A stretch of 64,000 nucleotides of DNA from CAZHCA01 sp964530825 (lineage in GTDB: Bacteria > Bacteroidota > Bacteroidia > Chitinophagales > Saprospiraceae): contig CAZHCA010000019.1 in NCBI GenBank assembly GCA_964530825.1, positions 19,704 through 83,703 on the forward strand. Reading direction: 5' to 3'. Positions 1 through 8,841 of the stretch are shown piece after piece. The notes under the pieces were generated by a model that saw only the letters and a program-made list of their open reading frames with translations, was not told the origin of the DNA and made no database searches. Each line of letters opens with the position of its first letter. Position 1 is the first letter of the stretch. Made by a program: the position numbers and the translations under genes.

Positions 1-2098
1 CCATGATGCGGGTGTCGACGGCCAGGCCGCCAGTGTCATAGGCGACATATGGATTGATATCCACTTCTTTGATCTCGGGAAAATCCATAATTAGATACGA
101 GAAACGGCAAAGCAAGAATGCTAAATCCTCCAGGTCGACGCCTTCCAGTCCGCGGTACCCCTTTAACAGTGGGTATATTTGGGTTTCCTGAATGATGCGT
201 TGGGCTAAGGCCATATTGAGCGGGGGAAGCCCGATGCTTACATCCTGATATACTTCTACCGCCACGCCGCCTCTTCCGAACAGGAGCAAGGGGCCGAAGA
301 TATCGTCGCGCTTTGCTCCTACGATCATCTCGAAGCCTTTATTGATCATCTGCTCTACCAGGATGCCATCAATCCGGGCGTTGGAGTCAAAAGCAGCTAC
401 GTTCTTTTGAATGCGCCGATAGGCATTGCCTACTTCGTAAGCATTGCGGATGTCGAGAATTACGCCCCCTGCATCCGTTTTATGGGTGAGGTCTTTCGAA
501 GATACTTTCATAACCACTGGATAACCGATTTCATCGGCTACTCGAATGGCTTCGTCAATGGTATTGGTCAGGCGGCTATTGGCGGTAGGTATCCCGTAGC
601 TGCGAAGCAATTGTTTGGCTTCGCGGTCCGTAAGGAAGTAGCGCCGATCGTGTTCTACTTCATGCAGAACCTTCTGAGCGCTCTCTAGGTCTGGTTCAAA
701 ATTAGCGGGAATGGCCGGCGGTGTTTCATAAAGCAGGTCCAGGTCGCGGGAATACCGATACATACGCAAAAAAGCATCAACGGCGCTTTCAGGGTACCGG
801 TAATGCGGTACATTGCCCCGTTCCAGGACGTCGCGAGCACTTTCGACCTCGCGTTCTCCCATCCACACTGCCAGCACCGGCTTGCCCGACCGGGCGGCTA
901 CCTGCACCAGTGCTTCGGCGACATCAACCGGTTCGGTAAGCACCTGGGGCGTAAGAATGACCAAAACCCCGTCGATCGTCGGTTCGCGTAAACAGCCTTC
1001 GACCGCCAGGCGGAATTGTTCCGGTGTGGCTTCTCCCAATACATCAATGGGGTTGCCGCCACTCCAATTTTCGGGCAGCCACTCATTTAATTTTTCCTTT
1101 AATTCCACACTCAGTGGGGCCAGTTGGCCGCCGTGCCGCACCAGATAATCGGTAGCCAATACACCGGGGCCACCGGCATTGGTGACGATGCCCAGGCAGT
1201 TACCGGCAGGTAGCGGCTGCATGGCCAAAACCTGTGCGATATTAAAGAGTTGGGCAATGGTGTCTACACGGATAACGCCTGCGCGGCGAAAGGCAGCCTC
1301 GTAGGCGTCATCGCTGCCTGCAATAGAGCCAGTGTGGGAAAAAGCAGCTTTACGCCCTTCTTGGCTGCGCCCCGATTTTAGCACGATAATGGGTTTGTTG
1401 CGGCTAAAGGCCCGAGCGGCACTCATGAAGCGACGGGCATTGCGCAGGCTCTCCATGTAGATCAGAATGCAGGAAGTGTGGGCATCGGTACCAAAATAGT
1501 CGATCAAATCGGCAAAATCGACATCCACCATCTCTCCTACCGAAACGAAATGGCTGAACCCGACATTCTGCTCGACAGACCAATCAAGGATAGAAGTCAG
1601 CAGGGCACCGCTCTGGGAGATAAACGCAAGATTCCCGGGAAGAGCAGTGCGCCCGGCATAACTGGCGTTAAGTCTTTTGTGCGGGCTGATGAAACCCATG
1701 CAATTGGGCCCGACAATGCGTAAATCGTACTGCTGTGCCAATTTGCGAACTTCCTGGAAAAGCCGGCGCCCGCTATCGCCTGCCTCAGCAAAACCGGCGG
1801 TGAGTATGACCACTCCTCCAACACCCGCCTGGCCGCACTCCTCGACCAGGTCGACCACGGTTCGGGCAGGTGTGCAGATCATCGCCAGGTCGATCGGAGC
1901 ATCTATTTGGGCCACGTGGCGGAAAACCTTATTCCCCATAACCTGCCGGTGCTTGAGGTTGACGGGATAGATAGTGCCTCGGTAGCCGCTCTCGATAAGA
2001 TTCTGCATGATAATCTGGCCTGGCGACCCGGGGCGCTCTGAGGCGCCGATGACCGCAATTTGTGTTGGACGAAATATTTGATTGAGTTTTGCACGCAT
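1..2098 (-). CDS. NDP-forming acyl-CoA synthetase (acetate--CoA ligase family), partial
   Basis: The frame is open from an ATG at 2098 to the left edge, so about 699 residues are visible and the C-terminus is missing. The N-terminus is a CoA-binding Rossmann domain (VIGASERPGSPGQ), followed by a succinyl-CoA-ligase-like domain with SHTGS, where the family carries its phosphohistidine. An ATP-grasp domain follows (YPVVMKVSS, then VDINPYV near the edge). Enzymes of this family interconvert acyl-CoA plus ADP/Pi with free acid plus ATP, and alpha and beta parts are fused here. A GNAT domain, as in Pat/YfiQ protein acetyltransferases, could lie beyond the edge; this cannot be judged. The gene is divergent from the ABC transporter unit at 2320, with a 221-base spacer in which I see no clear promoter. 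Confidence 0.88.
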   Translation of the reverse strand, partial: MRAKLNQIFRPTQIAVIGASERPGSPGQIIMQNLIESGYRGTIYPVNLKHRQVMGNKVFRHVAQIDAPIDLAMICTPARTVVDLVEECGQAGVGGVVILTAGFAEAGDSGRRLFQEVRKLAQQYDLRIVGPNCMGFISPHKRLNASYAGRTALPGNLAFISQSGALLTSILDWSVEQNVGFSHFVSVGEMVDVDFADLIDYFGTDAHTSCILIYMESLRNARRFMSAARAFSRNKPIIVLKSGRSQEGRKAAFSHTGSIAGSDDAYEAAFRRAGVIRVDTIAQLFNIAQVLAMQPLPAGNCLGIVTNAGGPGVLATDYLVRHGGQLAPLSVELKEKLNEWLPENWSGGNPIDVLGEATPEQFRLAVEGCLREPTIDGVLVILTPQVLTEPVDVAEALVQVAARSGKPVLAVWMGEREVESARDVLERGNVPHYRYPESAVDAFLRMYRYSRDLDLLYETPPAIPANFEPDLESAQKVLHEVEHDRRYFLTDREAKQLLRSYGIPTANSRLTNTIDEAIRVADEIGYPVVMKVSSKDLTHKTDAGGVILDIRNAYEVGNAYRRIQKNVAAFDSNARIDGILVEQMINKGFEMIVGAKRDDIFGPLLLFGRGGVAVEVYQDVSIGLPPLNMALAQRIIQETQIYPLLKGYRGLEGVDLEDLAFLLCRFSYLIMDFPEIKEVDINPYVAYDTGGLAVDTRIM

Positions 2099-2319
2099 AC
2101 TTAGCTGGCGATATTCGATGAAGGCGGGTTAGAAATGGGGTTCCTTACAAGCTGAATAGTCATCAGGATAACCTCAAAAACAAAATAAGGCATTTTGCGG
2201 TCCAAGATTTTGAAATGCCGTCTACAAAACGGTGACTTTTATCAATATTTGAACTTAGTGCCGTGAACTTTTATGTTCTTGGTATTCTCTTTATTTTCAG
2301 GTGCCCACAAAAATTGCCT

Positions 2320-2946
2320 ATGCTGCATACGCAAGACTTGACTTTTGCCTACCCGAAATCGGAGACGTTGCAGTTTCCCGACATTATCTGTGGAAAGGAT
2401 GATCACCTGTTGTTATTGGGGCCTTCTGGTAGCGGAAAGACAACCCTGCTCCATCTTTTAGGTGGACTGCTTTCGCCCCGCAGCGGTCGCATCGATATAG
2501 ACGGGATCAATATGGCTAGCCTGAGCGCGTCGTCCCTGGACAAGTTTCGCGGGCAAAACATCGGTATTATTTTTCAGAAGCCTCATTTCCTGCGGGCTCT
2601 GACGGTCGAGGAAAATTTAACCGCTACACGGAGGATGGCCCGCCTCGAGGCTAATGCACAGCAAATTCGCGATTTGCTTGAACGGCTGGGGGTCGGCCAC
2701 AAGATCAAAGAAAAACCCGACCGGCTGAGTGTAGGGGAGCAGCAACGGGTAGCCATTGCAAGAGCTTTGGTCAATGACCCTAAAATTTTGTTGGCCGACG
2801 AGCCTACCTCGGCACTGGATGATACCAATTGCGAGAAGGTCACGGAATTGCTTACGCAGCGCGCCCAGGAAGTGGGGGCCAACCTCCTCATCGTGACCCA
2901 CGATAACCGACTGAAAGATCTTTTCGCCAACCAGATTCACCTCTAA
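2320..2946 (+). CDS. ABC transporter ATP-binding protein (MacB/LolD type)
   Basis: This is a 208-residue ATPase that would power the adjacent FtsX-like permease. Walker A GPSGSGKT lies near residues 34-41, the signature is LSVGEQQRVAIARAL and Walker B is ILLADEPTSALD. I chose the ATG at 2320 because ABC homology begins there; the frame extends upstream to 2263 with non-homologous residues. It ends 4 bases before the permease start, so the two are co-transcribed. The family includes LolD (lipoprotein release), MacB and FtsE, and the sequence alone does not fix the substrate. The partner's His-rich loop and the following CxxC protein hint at a metal-related role; this is inference. Confidence 0.9.
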   Translation: MLHTQDLTFAYPKSETLQFPDIICGKDDHLLLLGPSGSGKTTLLHLLGGLLSPRSGRIDIDGINMASLSASSLDKFRGQNIGIIFQKPHFLRALTVEENLTATRRMARLEANAQQIRDLLERLGVGHKIKEKPDRLSVGEQQRVAIARALVNDPKILLADEPTSALDDTNCEKVTELLTQRAQEVGANLLIVTHDNRLKDLFANQIHL

Positions 2947-2950
2947 GCGT

Positions 2951-4237
2951 ATGTACCTGTTGAAAATTGCCTGGAAAAACCTGACGAATAAACCCTTGTC
3001 GATGGCGTTGAGCTTGTTACTCTTCGCGTTGGGCAGTGGCCTAATTGCTTTTTTGCTCAACTTCAACCAGCAACTCGATGATAAATTTCGCAATAACCTG
3101 GCTGGCATTGATCTGGTTATTGGCGCCAAAGGCAGTCCGCTACAACTTATCCTGTCAAGCATGTACCACATCGACGCTCCGACCGGGAATGTGCAGATCG
3201 AGAAAATTACGCCCTTCCTCAATCCCAACCATCCGCTTATTGAAATGGCTGTCCCCCTCTCGTTAGGCGACAGCCATAAGGGGTACCGCATCGTGGGTAC
3301 GGAAAAAAGTTTCTTTGTGCTGTACGGTGCCGAAGTACAGGAAGGTCACCTGTGGAAAGGCCCTATGGAGGCGACTATAGGCGCGGGCGTCGCCGAGGCG
3401 CTGTCTTTAAAAATTGGCGATTCGTTTAAAAGCTCTCATGGCTTTGTACAAGACGAAAACCTGCTCCACGAAGAGGCTGGCTCCATCGAAGTAGTGGGTA
3501 TCCTAGCTCCTACTGGATCGGTCGTCGATCAACTTATCCTCACCAAAACGCAAACCGTTTGGGCAGTGCATGACCATCAGGAAGAAGCGGAAGAGAAACC
3601 CGGCGGCGATGCGGAGGATACGCATGACCACGAAGCAGATCATGGGCATGACGGGTACTTGGGCGACCGCCCGCTCACTGCTTTTCCGGAAAAACAGATT
3701 ACCTCCTTGCTCATTACCTTCAAGGGGCGCAATTACCAGGCGTTGAATATGCAGCGCGCCATCAATGAAAATACCGAATTGCAAGCCGCTACGCCGGCCA
3801 TTGAAATTAACCGGGTAAATGAAATGCTGGGCGTCGGCGTAGATGCCTTACGCGTCCTGGCCCTGGCCATCGTGCTCGTTTCGGGTCTGAGTATATTCAT
3901 CTCCTTATTCTCTTCGCTGCGCGAGCGCCGCTATGAGTTAGCATTGTTGCGGACCGCTGGTGCCTCGCCGGCACAACTTTTCTTGCTCGTTTTATTGGAA
4001 GGTGTTATTCTTGCGGTATTAGGCTATGTTTTGGGCATCCTGCTTGCTCATCTCAGCCTCGGAGCGATGGGTCGCTATATGGAGGATAGCTTTCGCTACA
4101 ACTTCCGCGCCTGGCATTTTTTGACAGAAGAGGCCTATTTACTGGCCGGTGCTATTGCGTTAGGGATTATTGCTGCTGTGATTCCTGCCATCCAGGCGCG
4201 CAATACCGATATTTCCCAAACCCTTTCGGAAGCATAA
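2951..4237 (+). CDS. FtsX-like ABC permease with His-rich periplasmic loop
   Basis: 428 residues with the four-helix FtsX/MacB plan: one N-terminal membrane segment (about 18-38), a large periplasmic region, then three C-terminal segments (about 295-320, 345-370, 400-420). The extracytoplasmic region carries an insertion of about 30 residues with six histidines (His207, 209, 225, 227, 231, 233) among many acidic residues, resembling metal-binding loops of zinc transport proteins. It follows the ATPase by 4 bases and is followed 56 bases later by a small exported protein. Such permeases act mechanically on lipoproteins or other envelope substrates. The loop is the odd feature and suggests, without proving, a zinc or other metal link. 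Confidence 0.88.
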   Translation: MYLLKIAWKNLTNKPLSMALSLLLFALGSGLIAFLLNFNQQLDDKFRNNLAGIDLVIGAKGSPLQLILSSMYHIDAPTGNVQIEKITPFLNPNHPLIEMAVPLSLGDSHKGYRIVGTEKSFFVLYGAEVQEGHLWKGPMEATIGAGVAEALSLKIGDSFKSSHGFVQDENLLHEEAGSIEVVGILAPTGSVVDQLILTKTQTVWAVHDHQEEAEEKPGGDAEDTHDHEADHGHDGYLGDRPLTAFPEKQITSLLITFKGRNYQALNMQRAINENTELQAATPAIEINRVNEMLGVGVDALRVLALAIVLVSGLSIFISLFSSLRERRYELALLRTAGASPAQLFLLVLLEGVILAVLGYVLGILLAHLSLGAMGRYMEDSFRYNFRAWHFLTEEAYLLAGAIALGIIAAVIPAIQARNTDISQTLSEA

Positions 4238-4293
4238 CGAACTAGACAACTTACCTACATATCGACGCGTTTGGAATAAAAAATGAAACATCT

Positions 4294-4761
4294 ATGAAAA
4301 AGAGCACACTGGTCCTCCTATGTACCTTATTTGTGGGCGCTGCAACGCACGGTCTGCAAGCACAAACTTCGGGCGACGCCAACTTGTGGAAAACCCTTTC
4401 TAAGATCACGTACAAGAAAGAATACGACGAAACCCTTGGTTTCAAAGTCGACCTGCCGGTGTTCAGTGAAGCTGTAAAAAAGCTGGAAGGAAAAACGGTA
4501 TTGGTTAAAGGCTACATCATCCCGGTAGAAGGTTATAAGAGTCACAAAGAGTTTGTCTTCTCCGCTTTTCCATATAACATGTGTTTCTTTTGTGGGGGGG
4601 CCGGTCCGGAGACGGTAATGGAGGTATACGCAAACGAAAGCATTGAGTACAGTGCTGATCCGGTTATCCTGAAAGGGACCTTGGAATTGAATGGTTCTGA
4701 TATTAATCGCCTGATCTACGCACTGAACAACGCCGAGCTAGCCGGTGTAGCGAATCCCTAA
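4294..4761 (+). CDS. exported CxxC protein, DUF3299-like
   Basis: 155 residues with an N-terminal signal peptide (about residues 1-23, ending LQAQ). The mature part has an OB-like pattern: GKTVLVKGYIIP, then FVFSAFPYNMCFFCGG with a Cys97-x-x-Cys100 pair, then PETVMEVY. This resembles DUF3299-type proteins encoded beside an ABC ATPase and permease in Vibrio-type zinc systems (ZrgABCDE), an assignment made from memory of the family layout. It follows the His-loop permease on the same strand. Its last four bases overlap the stop of the convergent gene at 4758. The family assignment is moderate; the signal peptide and CxxC are directly visible. Confidence 0.72.
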   Translation: MKKSTLVLLCTLFVGAATHGLQAQTSGDANLWKTLSKITYKKEYDETLGFKVDLPVFSEAVKKLEGKTVLVKGYIIPVEGYKSHKEFVFSAFPYNMCFFCGGAGPETVMEVYANESIEYSADPVILKGTLELNGSDINRLIYALNNAELAGVANP

Positions 4762-5282
4762 CCACGACTCCGATACGGGGAACCGAAAATTTTGCCCCAA
4801 CCGTAGCGCATGAGGATAAGCATGCCGATAAAGATCACCAGGACGTACTGGAAGCGCATCCGCATAAAACCGATGATGTGAAAACGGTCGAGGAACCAGA
4901 GAATGACCATTGCGCTGAAAATGATCATCAATAGGCCCGAAAGCTTATCAAACCCCGGTACCATCCGCAGATCCACCTGACGACGAATGATGAGCAGGGT
5001 CAAGACCATCGAAACGATCGGCAGGATTTGACTATAAATGTCGAGCTGCATAACGTTTCGGCCCTGGACGATGTGGGCGTAAAAGCTAAGTGTAATGGCG
5101 AAGATACCTGGTATACTACTCAGATAGATCAGGAAAGAGTAGAAGTAATTCCAAGGCGTGTAGCCTCCCTTGCGACCGGCAATCAGGCCGAGTAGCACGG
5201 CAAGTACTGGAATGATTGCAAAGAAAACCATCAAGTACTGTGGCTGTTGCCCCAACCGATCAAATAGCTCCTGTAAGGTCAT
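4758..5282 (-). CDS. small integral membrane protein of unknown function
   Basis: 174 residues from the ATG at 5282; an upstream in-frame ATG at 5351 would run into the odhB stop region and adds only polar sequence. About five hydrophobic segments are visible: VFFAIIPVLAVLLGLIAG, FLIYLSSIPGIFAITLSF, ILPIVSMVLTLLII, LLMIIFSAMVILWFL and YVLVIFIGMLILM. I do not recognise a named family. It lies 75 bases downstream of odhB on the same strand and may share its transcript. Its stop codon overlaps the stop of the convergent gene ending at 4761. Confidence 0.75.
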   Translation of the reverse strand: MTLQELFDRLGQQPQYLMVFFAIIPVLAVLLGLIAGRKGGYTPWNYFYSFLIYLSSIPGIFAITLSFYAHIVQGRNVMQLDIYSQILPIVSMVLTLLIIRRQVDLRMVPGFDKLSGLLMIIFSAMVILWFLDRFHIIGFMRMRFQYVLVIFIGMLILMRYGWGKIFGSPYRSRG

Positions 5283-5357
5283 GAGGTGAAGGTTTTTCCC
5301 TTGCTGGCCAAAGCAATGCAACTGCCGGGGCGTATTGCTTTGGCATCGCATGTGTTA

Positions 5358-6656
5358 CTAGAGGTCCAACAGCATCATACCTGGATTCTCCAGCAGCTCT
5401 TTAACTTTTACGAGAAAGGTAACCGATGTACTCCCATCGATCACGCGGTGGTCGTAGGATAGTGCCAGATACATCATCGGACGTACCTCGACTTGGCCGT
5501 CGATCACCATTGGCCGGTTCTTGATGCCATGCATCCCAAGAATAGCCGACTGCGGCTCATTGAGGATGGGTGTACTCAACAAAGATCCAAACACTCCGCC
5601 ATTGGTGATGGTAAAAGTACCTCCGCTCATCTCTTCAAGGCTGAGCGTTCCGTTGCGCGCCTTATTCGCCAGTTCTGCAATCTTGTGTTCGATCTCTGCA
5701 AAGTTCAACGATTCCACATTGTGGATAGGGGGTACGACTAGGCCATTCGGAGTAGAAATAGCGATGGAGATATCGGCATAATCGTGGTAGATGAGTTCCG
5801 TTTCATCCAACTGCGCATTCACGTCGGGCATTTCCATCAGCACTTTGGCACAAGCTTTGGCAAAGATAGACATGAAGCCCAGTTTAATGCCGTATTTTTC
5901 TACAAACTTATCCTGGTAGCGTTTGCGCATGGTCATGACCTCCGTAAGGTCTACCTCGTTGAAGGTGGTGAGCATGGCCGTTTCGTTCTTAGCCGAGACC
6001 AGTCGTTTGGCGATGGTGCGCCGCATGCGGCTCATTTTCTTACGACTCGTTTCCCGGCTAAAGGATTCTTTGGGACGAATGCTGGGTGGAGGTGCAGCTG
6101 TTTCGGATGCTTTAGTTTCGGGCGCTGGGGCTACGGGCTGGCTGGGTTTGTTAGCTACCGCCTGCTGAACATCCGCTTTGGTAATGCGCCCGTCACGCCC
6201 GCTTCCTTGTATGTCTTCGGGGGTAATGTCGTTTTCTTTCATCATTTTAGCGGCTGCAGGCGAAGGGTGGCCGCTGGCATAACTGCTGCCTGTTGCCGGG
6301 GTGTCCTCTTTGGGTTGTGGGTCCGGTTCCGCGGTCTTTTTTGGTTTGGGCTCTTCATTTTTAGCACTGCTGTCCTTCCCATTCGAACGGCCGCTGCCCC
6401 CACCGCTCTCTTTGGCTACGCTGGTGTCGATTTTGGCGACCAGGGCACCAATCTCCAGGTCGTCGCCCTCGCTAGCTACATGAATTAGTTTACCGGCAGC
6501 TTCAGCAGGGAATTCAAGGGTTGCCTTGTCGGATTCGAATTCGCAGATGGGCTCGTCGAGCTCTACGTAGTCACCATCTTTTTTCAGCCACATGGAGAGG
6601 GTAACTTCTGTGATCGACTCCCCGATGGTGGGCACATTCATTTCTACAACGCTCAT
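5358..6656 (-). CDS. odhB: dihydrolipoyllysine-residue succinyltransferase (2-oxoacid dehydrogenase E2)
   Basis: 432 residues. An N-terminal lipoyl domain carries the lipoylation site ESDKATLEF (Lys44). A low-complexity Lys/Pro/Glu linker follows, then a peripheral-subunit-binding domain (about 122-168, SPAAAKMM...GRITKADVQ). The C-terminal catalytic acyltransferase domain has SYDHRVIDG with His403 and Asp407. Within 2-oxoglutarate dehydrogenase it transfers the succinyl group from the lipoyl arm to CoA in the TCA cycle. The ending PGMMLLDL and the domain spacing fit the succinyl type better than the pyruvate or branched-chain types. No E1 (odhA/sucA) lies next to it, which is less common. 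A lipoprotein gene precedes it and a small membrane protein follows. Confidence 0.93.
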   Translation of the reverse strand: MSVVEMNVPTIGESITEVTLSMWLKKDGDYVELDEPICEFESDKATLEFPAEAAGKLIHVASEGDDLEIGALVAKIDTSVAKESGGGSGRSNGKDSSAKNEEPKPKKTAEPDPQPKEDTPATGSSYASGHPSPAAAKMMKENDITPEDIQGSGRDGRITKADVQQAVANKPSQPVAPAPETKASETAAPPPSIRPKESFSRETSRKKMSRMRRTIAKRLVSAKNETAMLTTFNEVDLTEVMTMRKRYQDKFVEKYGIKLGFMSIFAKACAKVLMEMPDVNAQLDETELIYHDYADISIAISTPNGLVVPPIHNVESLNFAEIEHKIAELANKARNGTLSLEEMSGGTFTITNGGVFGSLLSTPILNEPQSAILGMHGIKNRPMVIDGQVEVRPMMYLALSYDHRVIDGSTSVTFLVKVKELLENPGMMLLDL

Positions 6657-6814
6657 AATATGGGAATGAAGAGTGAATTAAGTTGTGGACATGCTTGCAG
6701 CGCATCCCCCACAATAATCTGTGAATTGTCAAATTTTACCAAATAACTAACCGGCTTTTTATCTGATGCCGACCCTTAGGGCTAAGAACATGGCAACCGG
6801 CCCGAATAGTTCGA

Positions 6815-7777
6815 TTAGCCTCGATAGCGAAACCTGTATATCCGCCCTTCCCCGCCTTTTCCCTCGGTAGAAAGGTACAGCGTGCCGTCTGATTCGAAGG
6901 TGATACCTTCGGGCTGTGGCAACAGGTCTTCGTCCATACGCTCCAGATGCAAGATATTACCCTCATAGTCTAAGACCAGCAGCAGGCTCCGTACCGCACT
7001 GGTTACGTAAATGTGCCTGGTAATGGGATGTACAGCTACGGCAGAGGGATTAAAGGTGAACTCCGACTGATTGGGCTGAAAAAATTCTACCAGCTTTTCG
7101 TACTGCCGCAGGGCAGGAGATATTTCGAGAAATTCCTGTATGGCTTTGAGGCTGATCAGATAGGCCGGTTCATCGGATAGCTTGCCGGTATTGGGGTTGA
7201 AGGAGTAGATTGCCCGCTTGCCTTCGTAGGCCGCCCCGTCGCCGGCTTTGGCTTTACAGGCTAGTAATAAAACCCCTTGTTGCGAATCAAAACCGAGGCC
7301 CTCCAGATTATACGATTCATCAAGGGGAGTAAAGAATTCAATGACGGAAGGATTATCGTCCAGTATCCCTTTGAAGGCATACAGTTTTCCATCGCTACGC
7401 AATACAAAAACATCTTCCCCTATGACCTCCAGTCCTTCGTAGTCGCCGTCTTTGCCGAAATCAATTTTTTCTACAATTTCTCCGTACTGCTTATCCAGTA
7501 CATATACCTCCGCATCCTCGTCTTGTACAGCCAGCAGATAGCCCTCGTCGGGACTCATAGATAATGCCGAGATTTCTTCCAACTCATCATCTAACTCGAA
7601 GGTTTGATCGGGGCGATTGAGCTTGTAGGGCAGGGTAAAGGATTGGTTCGCCACGAGGTTTCGATCGGCTGGAACACCCGCTTCGTCCTGCTGGTTGCCG
7701 GCATCTCCGGAGCCACAGGCCAGGGTGCTCCCAATAGCCAGGATCATGATGATGGTTTTTGCCGTACAGTAACCCAT
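6815..7777 (-). CDS. SdiA-regulated-domain lipoprotein (beta-propeller)
   Basis: 320 residues from the ATG at 7777; the longer frame would start with TTG at 7801 and adds only eight residues before the signal. The N-terminus has a lipoprotein signal with lipobox STLAC followed by a Gly/Asp-rich tether. The body has repeats typical of SdiA-regulated-domain six-bladed propellers: EEISALSMSPDEGYLLAVQDED, DYEGLEVIGEDVFVL, and near the end PQPEGITFESDGTLYLSTEG. No enzymatic residues are assignable. It would be membrane-anchored outside the cytoplasm. It begins 55 bases after lgt, the gene whose product modifies such lipoboxes, on the same strand. Confidence 0.8.
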   Translation of the reverse strand: MGYCTAKTIIMILAIGSTLACGSGDAGNQQDEAGVPADRNLVANQSFTLPYKLNRPDQTFELDDELEEISALSMSPDEGYLLAVQDEDAEVYVLDKQYGEIVEKIDFGKDGDYEGLEVIGEDVFVLRSDGKLYAFKGILDDNPSVIEFFTPLDESYNLEGLGFDSQQGVLLLACKAKAGDGAAYEGKRAIYSFNPNTGKLSDEPAYLISLKAIQEFLEISPALRQYEKLVEFFQPNQSEFTFNPSAVAVHPITRHIYVTSAVRSLLLVLDYEGNILHLERMDEDLLPQPEGITFESDGTLYLSTEGKGGEGRIYRFRYRG

Positions 7778-7832
7778 GAGAGTTGGTTTGGTGATGTACA
7801 ATTCAACGCAAGGCCCAAGACAGGAAATATCT

Positions 7833-8690
7833 TTAACCTTTCTTGCTTTTTCCCGGATGCGGCCGGAAGATATAGTATAAGCCTACTATTACAAATGGAA
7901 TACTCAACAACTGCCCGGTAGATAAGGCATTATCGAAGGCCGTCTCAAAACCACCCTGACTCACTTTGTAATATTCCAGTACGAAGCGGACGCCGAAGAC
8001 CAGCGCCAAAAATAAACCGAATAAAAACCCGGGCTTGTTGCGGTACTCGGTGCGCCAGTAAGTGAAGAAAAGAATGAAGAAAATGATCAGGTAACTGAGC
8101 GACTCATAGATTTGGACCGGGTGGCGTGGTAATTCATCTATCGCTTCAAATACGAAAGCGTATGCCGGTACCTCATTGAGTCGACCCTGTTGTTCGATTT
8201 GAGCGATTGGCTGGTTGATAATGGGTTTGCCGATAATTTCGGAGTTGATAAGGTTGCCAAGCCGGATGAGACTTCCGGCAAGGGCAGTAGGGACTACCAC
8301 TTTATCGAGGGTCCAGAGCATGCTTTTTTTGGTTACCCTCCGGGAAAACAGCCAAATTGCGATCAGAATACCAATAGCACCGCCATGGCTGGCTAGGCCG
8401 CCCTCCCAGATCTTCAGGATATCGATGGGGTTCTTCGCATAGTCAGGCCAATCGTAAAAAAAAACGTGGCCCAGTCGGGCGCCCAATACGGCACCGATGA
8501 TGATGTACAGAAACGCTTTATCGAGCCACTCTTCTGGCGCTCCCTCCTTATCGAACATGCGCTTGACGATGAATAAGCCAATCATGAAGCCCGATGCAAA
8601 TAGCAGGCCGTACCAGCGCGGACTAAGCGGCCCTAGGGTGAAGATAACTGGATCGGGGTTCCATCTCACGTAGCTGAAGAGGAGTTCCAT
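7833..8690 (-). CDS. lgt: prolipoprotein diacylglyceryl transferase
   Basis: 285 residues, the usual Lgt length, with seven hydrophobic segments. Family landmarks are GPLSPRWYGLLFASGF near the N-terminus, the loop DYAKNPIDILKIWEGGLASHGG with the conserved His-Gly-Gly, and the arginine motif LIRLGNLINSE. Lgt transfers diacylglycerol from phosphatidylglycerol to the lipobox cysteine of prolipoproteins in the inner membrane, the first step of lipoprotein maturation. It is separated from the upstream lytic transglycosylase by a strong terminator, and the downstream lipoprotein gene follows at 55 bases. Confidence 0.95.
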   Translation of the reverse strand: MELLFSYVRWNPDPVIFTLGPLSPRWYGLLFASGFMIGLFIVKRMFDKEGAPEEWLDKAFLYIIIGAVLGARLGHVFFYDWPDYAKNPIDILKIWEGGLASHGGAIGILIAIWLFSRRVTKKSMLWTLDKVVVPTALAGSLIRLGNLINSEIIGKPIINQPIAQIEQQGRLNEVPAYAFVFEAIDELPRHPVQIYESLSYLIIFFILFFTYWRTEYRNKPGFLFGLFLALVFGVRFVLEYYKVSQGGFETAFDNALSTGQLLSIPFVIVGLYYIFRPHPGKSKKG

Positions 8691-8752
8691 AAGGCGGTGA
8701 ATATTTTCCCCAATAATAGTAAAAAGGGTCCAGGGAGATGCAGGCCATCCCT

Positions 8753-8794
8753 AAAAATCATGGCCGGCCGCTTTGTACGAAACGGCCGGCCATG
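8753..8794 (-). terminator. intrinsic terminator of the lytic transglycosylase gene
   Basis: A perfect 12-bp GC-rich inverted repeat (arms 8759-8770 and 8783-8794, CATGGCCGGCCG and its complement) encloses a 12-base loop. In minus-strand direction it is followed by a T run (8753-8757). It sits 47 bases beyond the stop of the transglycosylase gene and 63 bases before the lgt start. Confidence 0.85.
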
Positions 8795-8841
8795 AAGAGC
8801 AGGTTACCCTTACCGGCAGGAGGACTGTATTGTGCGAATGC

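Noticed and set aside
2617..3291. 224-codon minus-strand frame across the ABC ATPase and permease
   Set aside because: It covers two well-supported plus-strand genes with canonical motifs and shows no homology-like pattern.
5784..6488. Long plus-strand open frame opposite odhB
   Set aside because: It is fully antisense to the linker and catalytic domains of a clear E2 gene; its composition is that of a reversed reading frame.
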